Source: Bacteroidota bacterium (GTDB lineage Bacteria; Bacteroidota; Bacteroidia; AKYH767-A; OLB10). Taken from it: a stretch of 34,733 nt of DNA. The position numbers were made by a program, and so were the translations under genes. The notes beneath the pieces were generated by a model. That model worked only from the letters and a program-made list of their open reading frames with translations, searched no databases and was not told the origin of the DNA. The stretch covers positions 1 through 34,733 of the forward strand of contig JAKPPP010000067.1 of assembly GCA_029547265.1 (NCBI GenBank), given 5' to 3'. Positions 8,115 through 16,126 of the stretch are shown here, one piece after another (position 1 is the stretch's first letter; every line of letters begins with the position of its first letter).

Positions 8115-8417
8115 ATGAAAAAATTAATGGCGTTGGTAATTTTATTTGCCGGCATGAGCATTTCAGGGTTTTCTCAACAAGCCCCAATGAAATCAACAAT
8201 GAAAGAACATTCATGTACAACAGCTTGTAAAGAAGGCAAGCATATGTATATGCATGGGGAAAAGGGACATGTATGCACGAAAGAATGCCATAAAGCAATG
8301 GCAAAGACCATGAAAATGAAAGAACATGAATGCAATGCATCATGCAAGGACGGAAAACATATGTACATGCATGGAGAAAAGGGACATGTTTGTACCGATG
8401 CCTGTAAAATGAAGTAA
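8115..8417 (+). CDS. Secreted Cys/His/Met-rich protein with two tandem copies of a metal-ligand motif
   Basis: The 100-residue product starts with a clear signal peptide (MKKLMALVILFAGMSISGFS, then QQ), so it is exported. The mature part is two near-identical units, residues 29-60 and 68-100, each with Cys-x3-Cys-x15-Cys-x3-Cys around a core GKHMYMHGEKGHVCT. Each unit has four Cys, four His and several Met residues and is rich in Lys. The ligand content suggests binding of soft metals (Cu, Zn) or a redox role; this is inference, and I do not recognise a characterised family. I used the ATG at 8115, since an upstream in-frame TTG (8094) would disrupt the signal peptide. It lies 70 bases after the anti-sigma-like gene and ends at a strong terminator, so it may be in the sigma operon or a target of it. 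Confidence 0.85.
   Translation: MKKLMALVILFAGMSISGFSQQAPMKSTMKEHSCTTACKEGKHMYMHGEKGHVCTKECHKAMAKTMKMKEHECNASCKDGKHMYMHGEKGHVCTDACKMK
8199..8414 (+). repeat. Internal coding duplication (two about 96-base units)
   Basis: Unit one is 8199-8294 and unit two 8316-8414. The central protein segment GKHMYMHGEKGHVCT is identical in both, while the DNA differs at several synonymous sites (for example ggcaag versus ggaaaa, and tat versus tac). This indicates an old duplication kept by selection on the protein. Confidence 0.8.
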
Positions 8418-8426
8418 GGAAAAGGA

Positions 8427-8466
8427 GGGAAGGAAGATGATTTTATACGTCTTCCTTCCTTTTTTA
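8427..8466 (+). terminator. Intrinsic terminator after the Cys-rich gene
   Basis: GGAAGGAAGA (8428-8437) pairs perfectly with TCTTCCTTCC (8450-8459) around a 12-base loop and runs into a T tract. It ends the sigma / anti-sigma / Cys-rich unit. Confidence 0.85.
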
Positions 8467-8501
8467 GAGCAAATAAGGTTTTTTTGGTATTTAAAAGAGC
8501 A

Positions 8502-8521
8502 ATTGTAACTCAAGTTACAAT
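8502..8521. promoter_or_regulatory. 20-bp palindrome upstream of the DUF983 gene (candidate operator)
   Basis: ATTGTAACT and AGTTACAAT form perfect 9-base arms around a 2-base CA centre, 47 bases upstream of the DUF983 start. The size and the TTGTAAC/GTTACAA half sites resemble Crp/Fnr-superfamily operators, but no such regulator is in the window. No T tract follows, so it is not a terminator. Confidence 0.45.
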
Positions 8522-8568
8522 GAATATAGGTTTGAAATCACGACCTTTGCAGCGCAAAACCACGGAGT

Positions 8569-8943
8569 ATGCTAGCTAAATTAAATTCCATTTTTAATCA
8601 TAAATGTCCTCAGTGTCTCGAAGGCGATATCTATCTTACTAAAAGTTCATATCAGTTAAAAGATATTGCTAAGATGAATCATTCTTGTCCGAAATGCGGA
8701 CTAGATTTCGAGCGCGAGCCAGGTTATTATTACGGAGCAATGTATGTCAGCTATGCGTTAACTGTAGCTATTGGCGTAAGTTTATTTGTAGCAGATATAG
8801 TATTGTTTTCTGAATTCAATACATGGTATTATATGCTTGCATTAACGCTGGTGCTTTTAGTATTATCACCATGGACATTCCGTACATCAAGAGTAATATG
8901 GCTTAACTTTTTTATAAAGTACAAGCCGGAGATGAGGAGGTGA
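8569..8943 (+). CDS. DUF983 family membrane protein
   Basis: The 124-residue protein has two CxxC pairs, Cys13/Cys16 (HKCPQCLEGD) and Cys40/Cys43 (HSCPKCGLDF), likely a zinc ribbon. The family signature FEREPGYYYGAMYVSYAL follows, then two membrane helices at about 57-79 and 86-104. DUF983 proteins are widespread in Bacteroidota and alphaproteobacteria and have no agreed function. A near-consensus core GACCTTTG sits 20 bases upstream of the ATG, and a 20-bp palindrome lies further upstream, suggesting regulated single-gene expression. Confidence 0.9.
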   Translation: MLAKLNSIFNHKCPQCLEGDIYLTKSSYQLKDIAKMNHSCPKCGLDFEREPGYYYGAMYVSYALTVAIGVSLFVADIVLFSEFNTWYYMLALTLVLLVLSPWTFRTSRVIWLNFFIKYKPEMRR

Positions 8944-9007
8944 TTATTTGGTGGAAGAATCAAACAAGAAAAATTTCTTTAAAGATTCTTTTTCATATAG
9001 ATTTTGC

Positions 9008-9994
9008 TCAAAAAGTTCTGCTAATATTTATCACCGATTCTTTCAATGATGAATATTTAAAACCCGTATCAACAACTATTTTATTTCCTGAGTAGGTGCG
9101 TTGTTGGTGTGCAGAATAGGCAGTTTCTTTTGTGATAAAAGGAGTTTTGCCTGTAACTAAACTTCGTATTTTTTCGAGTCGCCAAACGATTGCTGAAAGC
9201 AACGGACTAACTTTAATTCCCGGAGCTTTTACTTTCATCGATTCAGCCATCATGCCAAATAATTCGCGATAAGTAATATTGTCGGCATTTAAGATATAAC
9301 GTTCGCCGAATTTTTTGTTTTCGGTAAGGCTTATCATTGCTCGCGTAACATCGGCAACATCAACAAATCCACTCACTCCTTCGGTATAAAATGGGAAACC
9401 GTCTTTCACTTTTTTAAATAATGCCGAGCTTCCCGATTTGCCGTTACCCGGTCCTAAAATAATACTCGGATTAACAATAACTACCGGTAAGCCTTCCGCA
9501 GAGGCGCGCCATACTTCTCTTTCTGCTCCGTACTTGCTTATGGCGTAGTTCGAATTATGTTTCCCGGGAATCCAATCGCTATGTTCGTCGAGCATGGCAT
9601 TACCCGGCGCCCTTCCTAATGTCGCTACCGAACTCACATGCGTAAACGATTCGAAGTTGGGTAGGTCGAGTGCTAAATTTACCAAATTGGCCGTCCCTTC
9701 AATATTTACCTGCTCCATCATTTTGGCTGCCTTCGGGTCGAAAGAGACGATAGCCGCACAATGATAAATGGCCGTAATTCCTTGAGTTGCCTTCTCCAAC
9801 GATCCCAAATCGAGTAAGTCGGCTTCTACCCATTCAACTAGATCTCGTAAGGTAGGCTCGGAGGCGGTGTACGTCTCGAAAGTGCCCAAATTACCCTTGG
9901 TTCTGGCAATGGCACGCACTCTTTTCCCTGCTCTTGTAAGATCATACAACAAGCGAGAACCTACTAATCCTGTGCCTCCGGTTACTAATATCAT
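9008..9994 (-). CDS. NAD-dependent epimerase/dehydratase (extended SDR)
   Basis: From the ATG at 9994 the product has 328 residues. It opens directly with the nucleotide-binding loop (GGTGLVG; Gly6, Gly9 and Gly12 form GxxGxxG), and has the catalytic Tyr150-x3-Lys154 of SNYAISKYGAE and the VSSVATLG strand with the active-site Ser. The order of motifs matches extended short-chain dehydrogenases such as dihydroflavonol reductase-like and sugar-nucleotide epimerases. Its substrate cannot be assigned. A TTG at 10003 would add three residues and lies within a possible promoter core (GATTTTTG on the minus strand at 10001-10008), so the ATG is preferred. It stands alone on its strand between DUF983 and tyrS. 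Confidence 0.9.
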   Translation of the reverse strand: MILVTGGTGLVGSRLLYDLTRAGKRVRAIARTKGNLGTFETYTASEPTLRDLVEWVEADLLDLGSLEKATQGITAIYHCAAIVSFDPKAAKMMEQVNIEGTANLVNLALDLPNFESFTHVSSVATLGRAPGNAMLDEHSDWIPGKHNSNYAISKYGAEREVWRASAEGLPVVIVNPSIILGPGNGKSGSSALFKKVKDGFPFYTEGVSGFVDVADVTRAMISLTENKKFGERYILNADNITYRELFGMMAESMKVKAPGIKVSPLLSAIVWRLEKIRSLVTGKTPFITKETAYSAHQQRTYSGNKIVVDTGFKYSSLKESVINISRTF

Positions 9995-10036
9995 AAGCTG
10001 CAAAAATCAGTTAATTTTAGGAGATAACCTAAAACA

Positions 10037-10112
10037 ATGATTGAATGACTGAATGGCTGAATGACTGAGTGACTGAATAAATGAGTGAATGAATGACTGA
10101 ATGATTGAATGG
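10037..10112. repeat. Degenerate 8-bp tandem repeat (ATGACTGA units)
   Basis: Seven 8-base units of ATGA(C/T)TGA or close variants (ATGGCTGA, GTGACTGA) plus four 4-base half units (ATGA, GTGA, ATAA) run continuously between the divergent epimerase and tyrS genes. A reading frame on the minus strand across it encodes only a Ser/His/Phe repeat and is not a gene. It could change length by slippage. Confidence 0.85.
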
Positions 10113-10190
10113 TGGGACGCGGGCGAGATCCCCAGAGGCATAGTTGAAATAGTTCAAATATAGGCTTCGCTTTTAAATGCGCCAGCCCCA

Positions 10191-10222
10191 TTCAAAATTC
10201 AAAATTCAAAATTCAAAATTCC
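10191..10222. repeat. 7-bp tandem repeat (TTCAAAA x4) abutting the tyrS promoter
   Basis: Four perfect copies of TTCAAAA (10191-10218) plus a partial fifth (TTCC) end one base before the tyrS -7 element. The repeat occupies the position where the -33 element and any upstream element should be. A copy change shifts the upstream region by 7 bases. Confidence 0.85.
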
Positions 10223-10223
10223 T

Positions 10224-10231
10224 TATCTTTG
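10224..10231 (+). promoter_or_regulatory. -7 promoter element of tyrS (TATCTTTG)
   Basis: Exact match to TAnnTTTG, 4 bases before the ATG at 10236, so the predicted transcript begins at or next to the start codon. There is no -33 TTG; the upstream DNA is the 7-bp tandem repeat. Confidence 0.7.
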
Positions 10232-10235
10232 TACC

Positions 10236-11525
10236 ATGAGTAATAAATTGAATTTCGTAGAGGAGCTACGATGGAGAGGCATGATCCACGATGTGATGCC
10301 GGGTACCCAAGACCAATTTGCAAAAGAAATGACTACGGCTTATGTGGGATTTGATCCAACGGCTGAGTCTCTGCATGTAGGAAATTTAGTGCCTATTATG
10401 TTGCTGAAGCATTTGCAAGTTAACGGTCATAAGCCTATTGCATTGGTGGGTGGTGCTACCGGAATGGTGGGTGATCCTTCAGGAAAAAAAGAGGAGCGCA
10501 AGCAATTAAAAGAAGAAGTTTTGCAACATAACGTTGCGTGTATTCGAAAACAGTTATCTAAGTTTTTAGATTTCGAGAATGGTGATAATAAAGCAGTGCT
10601 TGTAAATAATTATGATTGGTTTAAGGATTGGAGTTTGTTAGGTTTCTTACGTGATGTGGGTAAACATATCACTGTAAGTTATATGATGTCGAAAGACAGC
10701 GTTCAAAATCGCTTAGAAACCGGAATTTCTTTCACTGAATTCAGCTATCAGTTGATTCAGGGATTCGATTTTTATCATCTCAACAAAGAGATGAACGCCA
10801 AAGTGCAAATGGGTGGTTCTGATCAGTGGGGAAATATTACTACGGGAACAGAATTAATTCGTCGCATGGAAGGTGGCGAAGCATTTGCATTAACTTGTCC
10901 GTTGATCACTAAAGCCGATGGAAGCAAATTCGGGAAGAGCGAAAGCGGAAACGTTTGGCTCGATGCGAAGCTTACATCGCCGTATAAATTTTATCAGTTT
11001 TGGTTAAATGCTTCTGATGCAGATGCAGGAAAGTATATTCGTATTTTTACTTTGTTATCGAAAGAAACAATTGAAGCTATAGAAGCTGAACATGCGCAAG
11101 CACCGCATCAACGAGCATTACAAAAAGCTTTAGCGAAAGAAGTAACAACGATTGTTCATTCTGAAGAAGCATGGAAAGGAGCAGTAGAAGCTTCTGAGAT
11201 CTTATTCGGAAATGCGCCTACTGATGCATTGTTAAAACTCGATGAAGAAACATTGTTAAGTGTTTTTGAAGGAGTGCCTCAAGTGAAAATTCAGCGTAGC
11301 GAACTTGACGCGGGAATAAACTTAGTTGAATTGTTATCAGAGAAAACAGGAGTGTTTCCTTCGAAAGGTGAAGCGCGAAAAATGATTCAAGCCGGCGGCG
11401 TTAGTATCAATAAAGAAAAGATGCCTGATCCGCTCTTCAACACCAACGCGGGAATGTTGTTAAACAATAAATACCTGCTGGTACAAAAAGGAAAGAAAAA
11501 TTACTTCCTGCTAATAGCAGAATAA
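10236..11525 (+). CDS. tyrS: Tyrosyl-tRNA synthetase (TyrRS)
   Basis: The 429-residue class I synthetase charges tRNA-Tyr with tyrosine in the cytoplasm. The HIGH-like signature is HVGN at residues 47-50 ([13 protein letters not shown]), and the KMSKS-like loop is KFGKS at 231-235. Tyrosine-pocket motifs [18 protein letters not shown] and GGSDQWGN are all present. A C-terminal S4 RNA-binding domain spans about 360-425 ([20 protein letters not shown]). Length is normal for the family. The start is fixed by a promoter core ending 5 bases upstream. A strong terminator follows the stop. Confidence 0.98.
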   Translation: MSNKLNFVEELRWRGMIHDVMPGTQDQFAKEMTTAYVGFDPTAESLHVGNLVPIMLLKHLQVNGHKPIALVGGATGMVGDPSGKKEERKQLKEEVLQHNVACIRKQLSKFLDFENGDNKAVLVNNYDWFKDWSLLGFLRDVGKHITVSYMMSKDSVQNRLETGISFTEFSYQLIQGFDFYHLNKEMNAKVQMGGSDQWGNITTGTELIRRMEGGEAFALTCPLITKADGSKFGKSESGNVWLDAKLTSPYKFYQFWLNASDADAGKYIRIFTLLSKETIEAIEAEHAQAPHQRALQKALAKEVTTIVHSEEAWKGAVEASEILFGNAPTDALLKLDEETLLSVFEGVPQVKIQRSELDAGINLVELLSEKTGVFPSKGEARKMIQAGGVSINKEKMPDPLFNTNAGMLLNNKYLLVQKGKKNYFLLIAE

Positions 11526-11566
11526 AAAAAAAGAGGCTGTCGATTAACGATAGCCTTTTTTTTTGA
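11525..11566 (+). terminator. Intrinsic terminator after tyrS, possibly bidirectional
   Basis: AGGCTGTCG (11534-11542) pairs with CGATAGCCT (11548-11556), with one G-T pair and a 5-base loop. A runs precede the stem and a long T tract follows, so it could also work for the convergent small gene. Confidence 0.85.
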
Positions 11567-11636
11567 TTTTTTTTCAAATTTTTTTCTAATGAGATTAGCT
11601 CCTCATTTCCAAATCTTCAAATTGGTCATTTTTAAA

Positions 11637-11843
11637 CTACAAATCGTTTTTCTTGTTCCAAATAAAGAAAAATCCGATCCCCAATATAATCACAATCGAA
11701 AATGAAAAGTTGGTGATAAGCATAGCTTGATCGTCGGTTGTTAATGCTCCGCCTCCTCTTCTAAGCTTAAACATGAAGAACGATAAAATGGATCCTGTTA
11801 ACACGGATAAAACGATTATGGTGACTCTTCGCTTGTTTGTCAT
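11637..11843 (-). CDS. Small two-helix membrane protein, unknown function
   Basis: From the ATG at 11843 the product has 68 residues with two hydrophobic helices (about 7-22 and 42-61) separated by a short loop containing GGGALTTDD. I do not recognise a family. The start at 11843 is preferred to the earlier in-frame ATG at 11861 because an exact TAnnTTTG element lies 4 bases before 11843 and the extra residues would fall within it. It is monocistronic, convergent with tyrS. Confidence 0.7.
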   Translation of the reverse strand: MTNKRRVTIIVLSVLTGSILSFFMFKLRRGGGALTTDDQAMLITNFSFSIVIILGIGFFFIWNKKNDL

Positions 11844-11847
11844 GCAA

Positions 11848-11855
11848 CAAAGATA
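11848..11855 (-). promoter_or_regulatory. -7 promoter element (TATCTTTG) of the small membrane protein gene
   Basis: Exact TAnnTTTG on the minus strand, 4 bases from the ATG at 11843, predicting a leaderless transcript. No TTG at -33 spacing. Confidence 0.65.
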
Positions 11856-11901
11856 ATCCACATACTGATTTATCCGATATTTGCTGCAAGAATTTTATTT
11901 C

Positions 11902-13947
11902 ATGGACGCACCTAAAGAACCCAATGCTTTAATTTATTCGTTGAGCCCTTACCTGCTACAGCATGCTTATAACCCTGTAAAATGGATGCCTTGGGGTGAG
12001 AAAGCCATTGCTGAGGCGAAATCGACTGGTAAGCTTATGATCATCAGTATAGGGTATTCGGCGTGCCATTGGTGTCACGTAATGGAGCATGAAAGCTTTG
12101 AGGATGAAGAGGTAGCTGTTGTGATGAACAAGCATTACGTTTGTGTAAAGGTCGATCGCGAAGAGCGTCCTGATATCGACAAGATTTACATGGATGCCGT
12201 TCAACTAATGACCGGTCGCGGTGGCTGGCCTCTGAATTGTATTGTTTTGCCTGATGGTCGCCCGATTTATGGTGGCACTTACTTTCCAAAAGAGCAATGG
12301 AGAAATGTATTATTGCAAATTGCTGCTTTTTACCGCAATGATCCCGCTAAATGCAATGAATATGCTGATGAATTAACACAAGGTATTCAGCGCGTAGAGG
12401 CACTAAAGCCGGAAGTGGCGGATGCAGCAATTTCATCTCCCGATTGGAATGATGTTTTCTTGCGTTGGTCGGCGAACTTCGATGAACAGGAAGGAGGGCC
12501 AAATCGCTCACCTAAATTTCCAATGCCTGCAACTTATGAGTTCTTATTGAACTATTTTTCCCATACCAAACATCCTTATGCCGGTGAACATGTTCAGCTT
12601 ACACTGAAGAAAATGGCTTATGGAGGAATCTATGATCAGATAGGAGGTGGATTCACTCGATACAGCACTGATATGTTATGGAAGGTGCCGCATTTCGAGA
12701 AGATGTTGTATGACAACGGACAATTACTTTCATTGTATTCGAATGCCTACCGACAATTTATAGATCCTCTTTATAAAGAAATTGTTTATGATATTTTTTC
12801 TTTCGTATTGAGAGAACTAACCTCTCCTAACAAAGGATTCTTTTCAGCGCTGGATGCAGACAGTGAAGGAGTAGAAGGGAAGTTTTATACTTGGACAAAG
12901 CAAGAACTAACGGCCACCCTTAACGAAAATGATGTAAAGTTGATAAGCGATTATTATAATATCAATGAAAGAGGATATTGGGAGCATGATGTGTTTATCC
13001 CTTTGCGTTATGACGATGATGATGTTATTGCTTCGCGACATGGATTAACTGTAGAAGAATTGAAATCGAAAATCGATGGCTTGCGAAAAGTATTGCTTTC
13101 TCAGAGAGAAAAACGTGTTCGACCGGGATTAGATTATAAGATCATAACCGGGTGGAATGCATTAATGATTAAAGGACTTGCTGATGCGTATATGGCATTT
13201 AATGATAAAGCATTTTTAGATGCAGCCTATCAAGCAATAACATTCATAAAAGAAAATCTTACAGATACAAACGGGGGATTATTTCACTCTTGTGTGGATG
13301 CTAATGCAAAAGACAAGAAACAAGAAAAAGGATATGCTTTTCTCGATGATTACAGTTTGTTGATTGAAGCTTATATCAGTTTGTATCAAGTAGACTTCAA
13401 CGAAGCGCATCTTTTAGAAGCAAAGCGATTAACAGAAAAAGTGAAAGAGCTATTTGAAGATGAGAATTCAAGTTTGTTTTATTTTACTCCCGTAAATGGC
13501 GAGACGTTAATAGCTCGTAAGATGGAATTGCAAGACAATGTTATCTCATCTTCTAATGCAGTAATGGCTACCAATTTATTTTATTTGTCGCGTTATTTTG
13601 GAATGCCGGCTTATGAGCAACAAGCAATACGAATGACGGCTGGATTGCAGAAAGAAATAGTGTCGGCAACCCCTTGGTATTCGAAATGGGCGCAATTGTT
13701 CATAAATTTTACACAACCTTTCTATGAAATAGTGGTTAGCGGCGATGAAGCCCATGTTTGGGTCGATGAGATACGCAAAAACTACCGTCCCGACCTATTG
13801 TTAGCAATTGCGGCAAAGGGTAGCAGATTATCGATCAACGAAGGTCGTGTTTCAGAGGGAAAAACTGTTGCATTTGTATGTAAAGATAAAGTTTGTTCAT
13901 TGCCGATAGATTCGTCCACCCAAACGCTCGAATTATTGAACAAATAG
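11902..13947 (+). CDS. DUF255 thioredoxin-fold protein (YyaL / spermatogenesis-associated protein 20 family)
   Basis: From the ATG at 11902 the product has 681 residues. The N-terminal DUF255 domain (1-165) starts with the family hallmark NALIYSLSPYLLQHAYNPVKW and contains a thioredoxin-like motif Cys55-His-Trp-Cys58-His in GYSACHWCHVMEHESF. The GGWPLNC and GGTYFPKEQW segments follow. The rest is an alpha/alpha barrel like N-acylglucosamine 2-epimerase or glycosidase folds (GGIYDQIGGGFTRYSTD, HFEKMLYDNGQLLSLYS). Length is typical. The function is unproven; a redox or sugar-related role has been suggested from the folds. The in-frame TTG at 11881 would add seven residues unlike the family. Confidence 0.93.
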   Translation: MDAPKEPNALIYSLSPYLLQHAYNPVKWMPWGEKAIAEAKSTGKLMIISIGYSACHWCHVMEHESFEDEEVAVVMNKHYVCVKVDREERPDIDKIYMDAVQLMTGRGGWPLNCIVLPDGRPIYGGTYFPKEQWRNVLLQIAAFYRNDPAKCNEYADELTQGIQRVEALKPEVADAAISSPDWNDVFLRWSANFDEQEGGPNRSPKFPMPATYEFLLNYFSHTKHPYAGEHVQLTLKKMAYGGIYDQIGGGFTRYSTDMLWKVPHFEKMLYDNGQLLSLYSNAYRQFIDPLYKEIVYDIFSFVLRELTSPNKGFFSALDADSEGVEGKFYTWTKQELTATLNENDVKLISDYYNINERGYWEHDVFIPLRYDDDDVIASRHGLTVEELKSKIDGLRKVLLSQREKRVRPGLDYKIITGWNALMIKGLADAYMAFNDKAFLDAAYQAITFIKENLTDTNGGLFHSCVDANAKDKKQEKGYAFLDDYSLLIEAYISLYQVDFNEAHLLEAKRLTEKVKELFEDENSSLFYFTPVNGETLIARKMELQDNVISSSNAVMATNLFYLSRYFGMPAYEQQAIRMTAGLQKEIVSATPWYSKWAQLFINFTQPFYEIVVSGDEAHVWVDEIRKNYRPDLLLAIAAKGSRLSINEGRVSEGKTVAFVCKDKVCSLPIDSSTQTLELLNK

Positions 13948-13964
13948 AGAAAATCGTACATTTG
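13936..13964 (+). promoter_or_regulatory. Bacteroidota-type promoter of the M13 peptidase gene
   Basis: TTG (13936-13938), an 18-base spacer, and TACATTTG (13957-13964) match consensus. It begins inside the last codons of the DUF255 gene and gives a leader of about 57 bases before the ATG at 14026, the longest among the exact promoters here. Confidence 0.65.
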
Positions 13965-14025
13965 AACATTCTAGAGTCGGCGGAGTCGGTCGGCAATATA
14001 AAAACAAGAATCAAAAATCAGTAAC

Positions 14026-16074
14026 ATGAAAAAACTGCTATTAGCAGCCACAGGAATAAGCTTGATGATGGCATCCTGTACTCAACCGGCAACAGAAACC
14101 AAAAAAGAAGTTGCTTTTAAAGATCCGTTAGTAGAGAATATGGATACTACGGTAAACCCTTCTGACGATTTCTTTATGTACAGCTGTGGTGGATGGATTA
14201 AGAAAAATCCTATACCGGGCAATGAAAAAAGCTGGGGAATCTGGAGTTTGGTGATGGATGAAACCTACGCTCGCATGCAAAAGATCAGTGAAGATGCAGC
14301 AAAAGCGCATGGAACTGCCGGAACTGCCGAGCAAAAAATCGGTGATTTTTACGGAGCAGGAATGGATACCGTAAACATCGATAAATTAGGAATCACTCCA
14401 TTGAATGGAGAGATTGCTAAAATTAACGGCATCAATAATCAAGCTTCATTGTTATCGGTGATGGCAGCGATGCATACTTATGGTGCTGATCCTTTATTCT
14501 CGTCATTTGTTTATCAAGATGAGAAAAACTCTGAGAAGCAAATGTTGCATTTGTATCAAGGAGGAATCGGATTACCTGATCGCGATTATTATTTCAATAA
14601 CGATAGCCGCACAAAGAACATTCGCTCTGAATATGCTTTACACGTTCGCAATATGTTTGTGTTGATGGGTGAAGATTCAGCAACAGCTACGAAGAATAGT
14701 GCTAAAGTGATGGCTATTGAAACAACATTAGCTAAAGCTTCTCGTAAGTTAGAAGATTTACGTGATCCATATCGTAACTATAAAAAGTTAACGGTATCGG
14801 AAATGAAAGATATCACGCCTTCAGTAGACTGGTCAACTATGTTTCAGACTATGCGTTATGGAAATGTAGATTCAGTAATTGTTGGACAGCCTGAATTTTA
14901 CAAAGAAGTAGATAAGTCCTTAAAGAAAGTTAGTCTTGATGATTGGAAAGTATATTTAAGATGGAATTTGGTTAACTCATTTGCATCTTATTTAAGTAGA
15001 CCATTCGAGAAAGAACATTTCAATTTCTTCGGAACGGTAATGAATGGAGTAAAAGAACAACGTCCGCGTTGGAAGAGAGTATTAGATGAAGAAGAAGGAG
15101 CTATTGGTGATATGCTCGGACAACTTTATGTGAAGAAATTTGTTTCTCCGGCAGTGAAAAAACGTTACCAAGATTTAACTAATAATATTATTCAAGCATA
15201 TCGTGAACGTATTCATGACTTAACATGGATGAGTGATTCAACAAAAGCAAAAGCATTGGTGAAGTTAAACAGCATCACAACAAAAGTTGCTTATCCTGAT
15301 AAGTGGAAAGACTATACTTCTTTAAAAATTGATCGTAGCTCTTATGTGATGAATGTATTAAATGCAAATGGATGGGCTCACGATTTTATGGCAAGCAAGT
15401 TAGGCAAGCCTGTAGATCGCACTGAGTGGGATATGACTCCGCAGACCTACAATGCATATTACAATCCTTCGAATAACGAGATTGTATTACCTGCAGCGAT
15501 ATTTATCATTCCGGGAATGGAAGATACGTTAGCTGATGATGCAATTATTTATGGATATGCGGGTGCATCTACCATCGGACATGAAATTACTCACGGATTT
15601 GATGATCAAGGACGTCAGTTCGACGAAAAAGGTAATTTGACGAACTGGTGGACAGCCAACGATGAAAAAGAATTCAGCAAGCGTGCAGAATTAATCGTTA
15701 AACAATTTAACGCGTTCAAAGTGCTTGACAGTTTACATGTAAACGGAGTAGCTACTCAAGGAGAGAATATTGCGGATCTTGGTGGAGTAGTTTTAGGATA
15801 TCAAGCCTTCAAGAAAACGGAGCAATATAAGTCGGGAAAGAAAATCAACGGACTTACACCTGATCAGCGTTATTTCTTAGGATATGCACTATCATGGGTA
15901 GGTAAGATGCGCGACGAGACATTAGCTTTACGACTAATGACGGATGTTCATGCGCCGAACTTCTTACGTATCAACGGACCAATGGCTAATATTCCTGAAT
16001 TCTACAAAGCATTCGGAATAAAAGAAGGAAGTCCTATGTACCAACCGGACAGTTTACGCGTAAATATCTGGTAA
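14026..16074 (+). CDS. M13 family zinc metallopeptidase (neprilysin/PepO-like), lipoprotein
   Basis: The 682-residue protein has a lipoprotein signal peptide with Cys18 in MASCTQ and is therefore predicted to be membrane-anchored outside the cytoplasm. The N-terminal M13 domain (about 35-420) has the family DFFMYSCGGWIKKNPIP segment. The catalytic domain has the zinc site His519-Glu520-x2-His523 in TIGHEITHGFDDQGRQFD, and the third ligand Glu580 with Asp584 in GENIADLGG. The NAYYNPSNNEIVLPA motif that positions substrate is also present. It cleaves oligopeptides. It has its own promoter and terminator, so it is monocistronic. Confidence 0.96.
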   Translation: MKKLLLAATGISLMMASCTQPATETKKEVAFKDPLVENMDTTVNPSDDFFMYSCGGWIKKNPIPGNEKSWGIWSLVMDETYARMQKISEDAAKAHGTAGTAEQKIGDFYGAGMDTVNIDKLGITPLNGEIAKINGINNQASLLSVMAAMHTYGADPLFSSFVYQDEKNSEKQMLHLYQGGIGLPDRDYYFNNDSRTKNIRSEYALHVRNMFVLMGEDSATATKNSAKVMAIETTLAKASRKLEDLRDPYRNYKKLTVSEMKDITPSVDWSTMFQTMRYGNVDSVIVGQPEFYKEVDKSLKKVSLDDWKVYLRWNLVNSFASYLSRPFEKEHFNFFGTVMNGVKEQRPRWKRVLDEEEGAIGDMLGQLYVKKFVSPAVKKRYQDLTNNIIQAYRERIHDLTWMSDSTKAKALVKLNSITTKVAYPDKWKDYTSLKIDRSSYVMNVLNANGWAHDFMASKLGKPVDRTEWDMTPQTYNAYYNPSNNEIVLPAAIFIIPGMEDTLADDAIIYGYAGASTIGHEITHGFDDQGRQFDEKGNLTNWWTANDEKEFSKRAELIVKQFNAFKVLDSLHVNGVATQGENIADLGGVVLGYQAFKKTEQYKSGKKINGLTPDQRYFLGYALSWVGKMRDETLALRLMTDVHAPNFLRINGPMANIPEFYKAFGIKEGSPMYQPDSLRVNIW

Positions 16075-16091
16075 TACTAAGCCATAAATTC

Positions 16092-16126
16092 AAAAAGCCT
16101 TCCGATCCATTCGGGAGGCTTTTTTG
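16092..16126 (+). terminator. Intrinsic terminator after the M13 peptidase gene
   Basis: AAGCCTTCCGA (16095-16105) pairs with TCGGGAGGCTT (16111-16121), one G-T pair, 5-base loop, followed by a T tract. Confidence 0.87.

Noticed and set aside
8113..8368. Two minus-strand frames (8113-8343 and 8174-8368) opposite the Cys-rich gene
   Set aside because: They mirror the coding repeat on the plus strand; the plus-strand frame has a signal peptide and conserved repeats with synonymous changes.
9991..10191. Minus-strand open frame rich in Ser/His/Phe
   Set aside because: It is a translation of the ATGACTGA tandem array and overlaps the epimerase start; no domain or promoter supports it.
12044..12289. 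Minus-strand frames inside the DUF255 gene
   Set aside because: Shadows of a strongly conserved plus-strand protein.
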